Positions 1 to 6,800 of a DNA stretch of 64,000 nucleotides are shown here, one piece after another. The stretch spans positions 372,001-436,000 of the forward strand of contig NZ_VZPJ01000005.1 of the NCBI RefSeq assembly GCF_008801605.1, written 5' to 3'. Made by a program: the position numbers and the translations under genes. Source of the stretch: Pseudomonas brassicacearum subsp. brassicacearum. Its GTDB lineage: Bacteria > Pseudomonadota > Gammaproteobacteria > Pseudomonadales > Pseudomonadaceae. Numbering within the stretch: position 1 is the first letter of the stretch; each line of letters opens with the position of its first letter. Under the pieces are notes generated by a model that saw only the letters and a list, made by a program, of their open reading frames with translations, searched no databases and was not told the origin of the DNA.

Positions 1-263
1 AAGGGATCCCAAAGCACTCTCTTTACATACGTCAATGATTCCTCTTCAGTTTCAAAATCTTGGACTTCATAGTCATCATTTAAAAGCATTTCTCTCCAAC
101 GCACACTCCTATCCTCAAACGCTGCAGCCAGTTCAGCTCTCATCTCATCCAGCTTTCCACTTGACCTCAAGCCTCTTACATATATATTTTTAGCATCTTC
201 CTCCTGAAAACCAAGATCTGCAGAAAATATAGCTTTTAGCATATAGCGAATATTTTTATACAT
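1..263 (-). CDS. Putative orphan immunity protein (3' part cut by window edge)
   Basis: The reading frame opens at ATG (263-261) and stays open to the window edge, giving at least 87 residues of a small, acidic, probably cytoplasmic protein (begins MYKNIRYMLKAIFS, contains RGLRSSGKLDEMRAEL and ends so far in VKRVLWDP). A GAGGG motif lies about 9 nt upstream. The TGA of a preceding short frame (ending EIEGVL) overlaps the start codon as TGATG, an arrangement typical of toxin/immunity pairs. No family is firmly recognised. The immunity call rests on its place in the array downstream of cdiA, its size and strand, and the overlap. Its upstream side is closed by palindromic repeat copy 1. Confidence 0.5.
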   Translation of the reverse strand, partial: MYKNIRYMLKAIFSADLGFQEEDAKNIYVRGLRSSGKLDEMRAELAAAFEDRSVRWREMLLNDDYEVQDFETEEESLTYVKRVLWDP

Positions 264-305
264 CACAATACGCCCTCTATTTCAACCAAAAACGTAACCA
301 AAAAC

Positions 306-375
306 GGGGACGGATTTATTTGTAAACCGAGCAATCCAATAAGCCCGCCCCTCCGCAGAAAATAAATCTGTCATC
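306..375. repeat. Palindromic array repeat, copy 1
   Basis: Left arm GGGGACGGATTTATTT and right arm AAATAAATCTGTCATC flank a core with AAACCGAGCAAT and CAATAAGCCCGCCCCTC. The outer end of the right arm has decayed relative to the other copies. It separates the partial gene at the window edge from the remnant at 438-587. Confidence 0.8.
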
Positions 376-437
376 TTTTCGAACACCTTTAATTCCTTCG
401 CCGCACTTCTACACTCTCCACATGAATTCCGTATGCG

Positions 438-587
438 CTACTCATCCCCAGCGCGAATTAAAACACCTTGTTCCCACCAGTGCCCCCATTCAAGCACAGA
501 GACGCCTGACTGCAATAGACACTTAAACTTTTCGTCAACGTGAAACACTTCCGAAAAAAGAAGTCCCAACTCATCAGGACAAGGAAA
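438..587 (-). pseudogene. 3' remnant of an immunity-like gene
   Basis: On the minus strand an open frame enters directly out of repeat copy 2 without a start codon of its own. It encodes about 50 residues including DELGLLFSEVFHVDEKFKC and LEWGHWWEQGVLIRAGDE, then stops at TAG (440-438). The coherent, Trp-rich acidic sequence and same-strand position suggest the C-terminal end of a small immunity-type protein whose 5' part was removed at the repeat junction. No specific family is recognised. Confidence 0.45.
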
Positions 588-662
588 GGGGACAGATCTA
601 TTTATAAACCAAGAAAAGCAATGAGCCTGATCCTCTGCGCCTCACAAAATAAATCTGTCCCC
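588..662. repeat. Palindromic array repeat, copy 2
   Basis: Arms GGGGACAGATCTATTT and AAATAAATCTGTCCCC surround a core with AAACCAAG and CAATGAGCCTG. The flanking AAGGAAA before the left arm is also found before copy 3. It lies between the 438-587 remnant and the gene at 732-1055. Confidence 0.85.
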
Positions 663-731
663 TTTTCAGTCTCTGAGCTGGTAATGCCTTGACCGCGTCA
701 TCTACAGCAGCCCCAGTTGTTTTTGCACCAG

Positions 732-1055
732 CTAATCAAGCGAGAATGATGAGAAGTAGAACGACAACTTTTTATCCTCAAGATCACTCAGCTGATAACG
801 CATCCTATCAAAGCCAGAATCCAGCTTACTAACGTTCATGTGCATCAACTGAGTTAATCCGCCGCCAAAATCATGGGACGTAAATTGGCAAATATCAATG
901 AATCTGATATTCACGACATCAGCCCCTACCTTTTCAGAAGCCGAAATCGATAGAGATAAATCATAAGCCATCCCGTCAACATTCAACTGAATACTAATTG
1001 CACGCAAGCAGTTGTGAGCAACAAGCAATTCATTCAATTCTGGAAGACTAATCAT
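732..1055 (-). CDS. Putative immunity protein (107 aa), possibly Imm50-like
   Basis: A start at ATG 1055-1053 (MISLPELNELLVAH) is preferred over the upstream ATG at 1106 because GAGG lies 7 nt before it. It gives 107 residues with alternating short strands and an aromatic acidic C-terminus (DLEDKKLSFYFSSFSLD). The overall pattern recalls Imm50-type immunity proteins, but this is a weak resemblance from memory. The start overlaps the end of a toxin-tail remnant (stop 1050-1048), as in intact toxin/immunity pairs. The gene is bracketed by repeat copies 2 and 3. Confidence 0.5.
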   Translation of the reverse strand: MISLPELNELLVAHNCLRAISIQLNVDGMAYDLSLSISASEKVGADVVNIRFIDICQFTSHDFGGGLTQLMHMNVSKLDSGFDRMRYQLSDLEDKKLSFYFSSFSLD

Positions 1056-1122
1056 TATTGATCCTCGTCTCTTTCCCATTGGAGCCATAGCCTGGACCAT
1101 ATTCATAGGTATGCGTGTGCAA
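1048..1122 (-). pseudogene. Remnant of a polymorphic-toxin C-terminus
   Basis: In the frame shifted from the immunity gene, about 24 codons begin at the repeat-derived polypurine flank, read through EYGPGYGSNGKETRIN and end at TAG (1050-1048), 5 nt inside the next gene. The GYGSNGKETRI ending looks like the last residues of a secreted polymorphic toxin. I infer that it is the tail of a lost toxin domain whose immunity gene survived. Confidence 0.45.
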
Positions 1123-1171
1123 AAAGGAAAGGGGACAAAAGGAAAGGCAAAGGAAAGAAAAGGAAAGGAAA
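1121..1171 (+). repeat. Polypurine tract made of repeated left-arm flank
   Basis: This is nearly uninterrupted A/G sequence in which AAAGG and AGGAAAGG recur, and AGGAAAGGGGACA occurs twice (from 1125 and again leading into copy 3). It looks like tandem or staggered duplication of the outer flank of the palindromic repeat. No gene is supported here. Confidence 0.6.
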
Positions 1172-1239
1172 GGGGACAGATTTATTTATCAACGTACAAA
1201 CCAACAAGCCTGCTCACCTCATAAAATAAATCTGTCCCC
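1172..1239. repeat. Palindromic array repeat, copy 3
   Basis: Arms GGGGACAGATTTATTT and AAATAAATCTGTCCCC are perfect inverted repeats around a core of about 36 bp. The copy, together with the following TTTCGATCC, is almost identical to copy 6 about 2.1 kb away. It separates the genes at 732-1055 and 1267-1734. Confidence 0.9.
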
Positions 1240-1266
1240 TTTCGATCCTCTGTACCTGCAACAAAA

Positions 1267-1734
1267 TTACTCCTGCCCTGTTTCAATATCGTCGACCCAC
1301 ACAGCTATCCGAGGTAGCGCCATACCACACTTCGGGCAATTACAGCGAGGAAGCGATAATGCCTTATAAGCAACTCCCAACTCACCATCAACTCCGAAAT
1401 ATAAAATCGGATCTGAGGGATTAGCAACTTCCCCAACCCAATCACATTGATCGCAAGTCACCCTTTCAATGAGCACTCGCTGCCATCGTTCATCCATACG
1501 ATATAAATGTAATGGCACCCAAGGTTTCAACGATTTAGTTAAATGTAGCCCCAAACAGAATTTACCGTCGCGCCCAGATACAAAATCAAGCATATTGCGC
1601 ACAACAATTTCAAGATTTCCATTGAAAACAGTTCCATCTTTATATTTGCCTGCTTTCAAAATCTCCTCCCATTCACTGACACTGGGAGCAATTACAAGCT
1701 GACCATCAACCACTAACTCTGTATATTTTTTCAC
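1267..1734 (-). CDS. Putative immunity-type protein with zinc ribbon (155 aa)
   Basis: The protein starts at GTG (1734-1732, then AAAAAATATACA). Its N-terminal half (KKYTELVVDGQLVIAPSVSE) precedes a C-terminal half with two cysteine pairs, CDQC near residue 94 and CNCPKC near residue 130, spaced like a zinc ribbon. The start overlaps the TGA of a short upstream frame (ATGTGA). It sits between repeats 3 and 4 on the same strand as cdiA. A role as an orphan immunity protein is inferred from position only. Other possibilities are a small zinc-binding regulator or an unrelated cargo gene. Confidence 0.45.
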   Translation of the reverse strand: MKKYTELVVDGQLVIAPSVSEWEEILKAGKYKDGTVFNGNLEIVVRNMLDFVSGRDGKFCLGLHLTKSLKPWVPLHLYRMDERWQRVLIERVTCDQCDWVGEVANPSDPILYFGVDGELGVAYKALSLPRCNCPKCGMALPRIAVWVDDIETGQE

Positions 1735-1766
1735 ATAGATATCTTCAGAAATTCATTTCCAAAAAA

Positions 1767-1841
1767 GGGGACAGACTTATTTATAACCGAGCAAAACCAA
1801 AAAACTTGCCCCTCTGCGTTTCACAAAATAAATCTGCCCCC
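1767..1841. repeat. Palindromic array repeat, copy 4
   Basis: Arms GGGGACAGACTTATTT and AAATAAATCTGCCCCC enclose a core with AACCGAGCAAAACCAA and GCCCCTCTGCG. It lies between the zinc-ribbon gene and the lipoprotein gene. Confidence 0.85.
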
Positions 1842-1853
1842 TTTTTTTCTAAG

Positions 1854-2888
1854 TCAGAAACTGAAACGGTCCTCAAATACTGTCTGCCCCCCTATTCTGA
1901 CGACACATTGCCGTGCCACCTCCACGGGTACTACCTTGCCTAAAACCGGCATCATGGCCTTGTAGAACACCTTGTCACAGGCTTCATCTTTACTAAACGG
2001 TTGGGCTCTGCCCTCAGCGTCCGCAGTAATGTGGCAGCCCGCTACTAAATCAGCTGGCAGGTCTTTAAAGGCGACAGGCTTTTGAGTAGTGCCCGACTGC
2101 GCCTCGATCATTTCATTGCAACCACCGGTTACGGCCCCTTCCGTAACGGTTTTTACAAAAGCAACGCGCTCGTAATCGGTACCGCTGAAAACAGTCTGAT
2201 CGTTGACGCTAACGCGATACTGCGAAGGCTGGAGCATGATGGATTTGATGCAAAACTGTGTTGTGACCGGCTGATTATTCACCGAGGTCGTTGCCGACTT
2301 GCAACCCGGGACTGCGTTGGCGAAGCCACCGTTTTGCGCGCTACCTACGACAGGAATACGCTCCTGAGGCTGCGTAATGTCATAGGTATGCAGTTCACAG
2401 CCTCCACCCACAAACTGGAGTTCCGCCAGATAAACCTTGCCTTTCTCCGGCGTGAAAATGGTGCTGATCGGACCGCAACGATAACCGCGGTTGATACTTT
2501 CGCCAGTGGCGTAACCCGATACCTCAAATGGCTGATCGGGATCAGCTTGCACTTCCAACTGAGGGAAATGCTTCAAGGTCGCGCTGTGGGCCGTTTCGTT
2601 GAGTTTGGCAATCCAGCCGAACACTTTGCCGCGACCGGAATCCACCACTGTCCCCTGCACATCCATACGCCGGTCTGGATCCGTCGCTCGCCTGATTGCA
2701 AATTCCACAGGGACGACATTGCCCGTCGCTTTCATGATCACCTTGGCGTGCTGGGCGTCTACGGTCACTTTGTTTTGGTGCAGTTGGATGCCGTCGTTGA
2801 GCACGGTGGGGGAAGAGTCTCTGACGTTGGATTTACAGCCTGGCAACGTCAGGATCAGGCTCAACATTAGTAGTGATGCTTTCTTCAT
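1854..2888 (-). CDS. Cysteine-rich lipoprotein of unknown function (344 aa)
   Basis: The start at ATG 2888-2886 has GGAG 6 nt upstream and gives MKKASLLMLSLILTLPGC, a classical lipoprotein signal peptide with lipobox LPGC and acylated Cys18. The mature protein is predicted to be periplasmic or anchored in the outer membrane. It contains about eight further cysteines (YRCGP, GGCEL, PGCKS, QFCIK, GGCNE, AGCHI, EACDK, RQCVV), suggesting several disulfides. No catalytic motif is recognised. It is larger than its neighbours but obeys the same rule: same strand, repeat on each side. An envelope-located protective role is possible but speculative. Confidence 0.6.
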   Translation of the reverse strand: MKKASLLMLSLILTLPGCKSNVRDSSPTVLNDGIQLHQNKVTVDAQHAKVIMKATGNVVPVEFAIRRATDPDRRMDVQGTVVDSGRGKVFGWIAKLNETAHSATLKHFPQLEVQADPDQPFEVSGYATGESINRGYRCGPISTIFTPEKGKVYLAELQFVGGGCELHTYDITQPQERIPVVGSAQNGGFANAVPGCKSATTSVNNQPVTTQFCIKSIMLQPSQYRVSVNDQTVFSGTDYERVAFVKTVTEGAVTGGCNEMIEAQSGTTQKPVAFKDLPADLVAGCHITADAEGRAQPFSKDEACDKVFYKAMMPVLGKVVPVEVARQCVVRIGGQTVFEDRFSF

Positions 2889-2933
2889 GAGTAACTCCAA
2901 GTACATACTAAAAAATTATAGATCTGGAGAAAA

Positions 2934-3010
2934 GTGGACAGATTTTTTTTGAAACCGAGAGAATTCAATAAACTCGCCCCCTCAGCGCCTTATAAAATAA
3001 ATCCGCCCCC
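2934..3010. repeat. Palindromic array repeat, copy 5
   Basis: This is a diverged copy with left end GTGGACAGATTTTTTT, core AAACCGAGAGAATTCAATAA and right end AAATAAATCCGCCCCC. It separates the lipoprotein gene from the small membrane protein. Confidence 0.75.
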
Positions 3011-3025
3011 TTTTTCCTTTGTCTC

Positions 3026-3265
3026 TCACGCCCCCCGCCCGGAGATAAAAGACTTAACGTAGTCCCAACGAGTAACAACCCAGTACAATGCAAATATCCA
3101 TGACAGAGGGAACCCGAGCCAAATAAAAACCCAATTTGAATCAGTCTGAAACAACAGTGAAATTAACACTGCAACTATCATCGCAAGAAAAGTACTCACC
3201 CCCCACACGATAGCCAACAATGAAAAAGCCAGCACCACCACACTAATAAATCTGTTTCCTCTCAT
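3026..3265 (-). CDS. Small membrane protein, putative immunity (79 aa)
   Basis: From ATG 3265-3263 (MRGNRFISVVVLAF) the protein has two strongly hydrophobic stretches (about residues 7-38 and 44-61) and a basic C-terminus, so an inner-membrane hairpin is predicted. A TTG at 3280 could extend it by five codons, but neither start has a clear ribosome binding site. A short upstream frame (ending NCAAFQ) stops in ATGA overlap with the ATG. Small membrane proteins are common immunity proteins against pore-forming or membrane-crossing toxins, but this assignment is positional only. Confidence 0.4.
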   Translation of the reverse strand: MRGNRFISVVVLAFSLLAIVWGVSTFLAMIVAVLISLLFQTDSNWVFIWLGFPLSWIFALYWVVTRWDYVKSFISGRGA

Positions 3266-3301
3266 TGGAACGCAGCACAATTAAAGTAGCAATTGAAAAA
3301 A

Positions 3302-3368
3302 TGGACAGATTTATTTATCAACGTACAAACCAACAGGCCTGCTCACCTCATAAAATAAATCTGTCCCC
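3302..3368. repeat. Palindromic array repeat, copy 6
   Basis: The left arm is TGGACAGATTTATTT and the right arm AAATAAATCTGTCCCC, around the same core as copy 3 (one visible base difference, CAACAGGCC versus CAACAAGCC). The 3' end and stop codon of the cdiA-adjacent gene lie inside this copy. Confidence 0.9.
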
Positions 3369-3899
3369 TTTCGATCCCCTCGTATCTGTTGCATCGTCAC
3401 GATATACAAGGAGACTACCCTTGGGCCAGCCACCTACCCATCCACACGGCCACCCACCGCTTAAATAAGCGGAAAGTATTCCCTCAAAAAACTCATTAGT
3501 CTTACCTTGAACAGCTCGACTATACAAACAGCACTTTAGATCCGAGACAACATCATCCAATAGTTCTCTATGCTTTGGGAGGAGCTGCTTTTGAACTGAG
3601 CGACTCAACTCATCCAAAAGTTCGGATAATTTAATATCCATCTCAGTATATTTTTCGCCCCCACTGTAAACAACATCCCAAACCTCACTCATTTTCTCAG
3701 ATCTTAAGTCGGCCCAAGTGAAAGATTCTTCCCCATAGACCTGAACCCAAGCATATTTTTTTGCCGTTGCAAGATCAGCAATTTCGGCATCCCCCAAAAC
3801 AACCTGATTGACAGATCTCAAGAGCAACCCACTATTTACAAAGCCAATAACTTCATTTACCAGATTGCTATTTTCACCCAACTCTACTTCCCTAACCAT
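3348..3899 (-). CDS. Candidate cognate immunity protein of the CdiA nuclease (183 aa)
   Basis: The gene follows cdiA directly and overlaps its 3' end by 16 bp. ATG 3899-3897 (MVREVELGENSNLVNEV) is chosen because AGAGG lies 10 nt upstream; a GTG at 3908 is the alternative. The 183-residue acidic protein has no signal peptide, fitting a cytoplasmic inhibitor of a nuclease. Its last codons (GDRFIL then TGA) are encoded by the arm of repeat copy 6, so the original 3' end was probably replaced or extended when the repeat arrived. The family is not recognised. Position is the main evidence for pairing with the AHH toxin. Confidence 0.6.
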   Translation of the reverse strand: MVREVELGENSNLVNEVIGFVNSGLLLRSVNQVVLGDAEIADLATAKKYAWVQVYGEESFTWADLRSEKMSEVWDVVYSGGEKYTEMDIKLSELLDELSRSVQKQLLPKHRELLDDVVSDLKCCLYSRAVQGKTNEFFEGILSAYLSGGWPCGWVGGWPKGSLLVYRDDATDTRGSKGDRFIL

Positions 3900-6800
3900 T
3901 TCAACCACACCTCTGTCTTAGCACCATCTACGTTGCGGACAGGCATGCCCGACCCAGTAACATTTCTCAACCTTCCCTGCAAGTCGAAAACCTGTTTTTG
4001 CAACTGTTCCACAGGTAGATTTCGGTCCAACTCATTCAAACTTTTTCGTACAGCCTCAGTATAGTTTGGATGGCTACCTGTATGTCTCGGCATACCGCTT
4101 ATGGCACCCTCTGGCTTAGCCTTGCTTGCCGGCAAAAATATGCCATTAGAGGAGTCATCCAGATCAATGCCTACCTTCTTCAGAATAGGATGATTTTTTA
4201 ACTCCGAAGGAATCAGGTGCTGAGCCTGATAACCAGCCCACGAGTCGGTGCGATTTCTCCCCATTGCTTGGTTCAGATTCTGCCCTAGCTTTGTTGAGCT
4301 ACCGCCAGTTACTTGACCAGGAGTTCCTGAAAGCAGCCTTTGGTTATTGGGCAGAGCCTGGTCGGGCCCTTTTGCCCCACCCGTTTCCACCCACCCCTTC
4401 GGCGGATTCTCCGCAAACTTCTTGTCCCAATCAGGATCCTTCGGACCACCCCCCAGCTCATCGCGCCCTTTCGTTACACCATCCGAAGACCCCTTACCCA
4501 CAATACCAATGGCCTTGCCCGCTACAGACCCGGCAGCGTTGGTGGCGATCCCCAAGGCAATATCCAGCAGCGTCGTTGCACCACGAACGTATACATCACC
4601 TTTTTGAGTAGTTGCCCCAAGCTTGGAAAGCTCCTTGAAACGATCATCGCTATGCTCCAAATCGTCCTTGCTCTTACCACTGAGCTCGCTCGCTAGGGAT
4701 TTTGACAAAGCATCTTTAGCGTCGGCGATTTTGTCTCCAAACAGCTTATCCACCACCACATTACCGGCCAGACTCACCGCGGCTTTGACTGGTCCCATGA
4801 CGGCTTGTATCCCCAAGCGTACAAGCTGCGCTTGCGCTGGGTTCAATTTATCGAGATAGGTCTGTAAAGCGTCAGCTTGAACCAACACATTTCCGCCGGA
4901 GGTACTTGGTACCAACGGCTTAAAATTCACAATCATGCTGTTGCCATCAGCATCAACATAGTGGACCGGATCCTTCTGGCCCTCGTCACCCGAAGCACAG
5001 TCTCCTGTAGCGCCACAGCTTTCTTGTTGCTTGGCAAACGTTGTGAATAGGTCCGCGAAGTATTGGATAGCGATTACATCCTTAGGCTCCAGCTTCGCGA
5101 TGTCATCAGGATCCTTACCATTGCGAACCAGGTTCTTCGCAACATTCAGCGCAACCTCATCCCCCAACGCAGCCCTCGCGGAAGCAGGAACCTCCTCTAT
5201 TGATACCCGCTGTGCCTGTATGCTGTTCCAGACCTGTCCAGCGGCCTGCACCGGCCCATTAACCAGCTTGAGTGCGTCCTCATACGCTTTCAGGCTGCTA
5301 TCGGGGTAGCTTTTGATGCTGTTCTTCCAAGCCGTCACGGTCCCAGAGGTATCCATCACCGCGTCCACCGAGGATTTGGTGACGTACAAGTCGGTCCGAG
5401 ATTCATCATCCTTGGTGATCTCGTAGGCCTTGCTCACATCCCGGTTGAGCCCTGCCGTCGAATCAGCCCCGGTTTTAGAGTCATTGCGCACCACGACTTC
5501 GCCAGCCCCAACGGTGGCACGGACGGTCTGCTGACGATCCTTCTCATACTCCCAACCGCTGATGCTCCAGCCGTTTTTATCCTTCTCGCCTTTGCCAACC
5601 TGGCTACTGTCCTGGGCGCCTCCGCCCCCCTTGGAGTAGCTACCACCAACGTTCAGGTAATAGCCGTGCTCCTTGTCCTTGCCGGCGATGTCGCTGAAGC
5701 CCAGGGTTCCGGTGTCCAGTTTGAGGTTGCCGTTATCGGCAGCGATCAAGGCACCGTCCAGCTGGGTGTGATCCTCGGTGCGGATGTCGACCTTGTTTTT
5801 ACCGGTGATGCTGGTCTGCTGCTCAACCCAATTGGTCTCACCGGTTGTCTGTCCATACCCCACAGAGCCACTGACGCCAGCCCCTGGACCAAAGGTCGCT
5901 GTGACGCTGAGGTCGAACTCTTTGCCTTTGACTTCGCCGGTGTCAGGCACCGAGGAGACGTTCAGGTCGCCGCCGACACGGCCAACAACCTCATCGCCGC
6001 GCAGGGTGGCACCGCTGATGTTGGTGTCTTTGCCACTGGTGAAGCCCAGACGGTTGCCCGCGTAGAGGTAGGCTTCTTGCTGTCGGCTACCTTCCCGATC
6101 AAGATTGCCCTTGCCGATGTTCACGCTGACGTAGACGCCTACGCCTTGAGACCCGAACGTCAGGCCCCCCTCACCACCACCGTTGTGTCGATTGCTCTCA
6201 CTGTCGCTGGCGTTCTGCGCCGACCTGATGTTCAACTCATTACCGGCATCGAGCGCAATATCTCGCCCAGCCTTGACCTGAGTGCCTACCAGGTTGATGT
6301 CGTGGCGGGCGTCCACGTTGACATCCCTTCCAGCGGCAACCTGAGTGGCCGTCGAACTGCCGTGAACGCCGTCCTCGGTAGCAACACCGTAGCTGCCACC
6401 GACGCCCAGTTTGAAACCGCCACTGGTGCCACCATGAATCCCGCTCCAGCTTTGGCGATCAGTGCTTTCCTGGCTGACACTTCCCTTCGCCACATCCAGC
6501 GTGACGTCGCGACCTTTGACGTTGATATCCCGCCCGGCCTTTAGCTGACCACCTTTGACCGTGACGTCGTTGCCGGCATTGAGATTTAGGTCGTTGCCCG
6601 CATCGAACGTCGACGCGCGATTGGTCTGCTCAATGACCTGCTGGCTGCTGGTTTGCGTGCTGTTGCCGTATTTGACGTCGACGGTCGGTCCGTTGACAAA
6701 TTGGGCGACGGCATCGATACCTTTAAGGGTGCTGGATGCCTTACTGACGCCGTTCTCCCCTTTTCCTGCGCCGTTGACCGCATCCTTGGTGTTGCCGTAG

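Noticed and set aside
1115..1369. Plus-strand ORF across repeat copy 3 (and the similar one at 3265-3468)
   Set aside because: Both are mostly repeat sequence and share the same translated repeat arm; they have no ribosome binding site and oppose better-supported minus-strand genes.
306..3368. Six regularly recurring repeats considered as a CRISPR array
   Set aside because: The intervals are hundreds of bases and contain genes, the copies are palindromic and diverged, and no cas genes are near.
1..3370. Insertion sequence bounded by the GGGGACAG palindromes
   Set aside because: No transposase-like coding sequence is seen between any pair of copies; the elements look non-autonomous.
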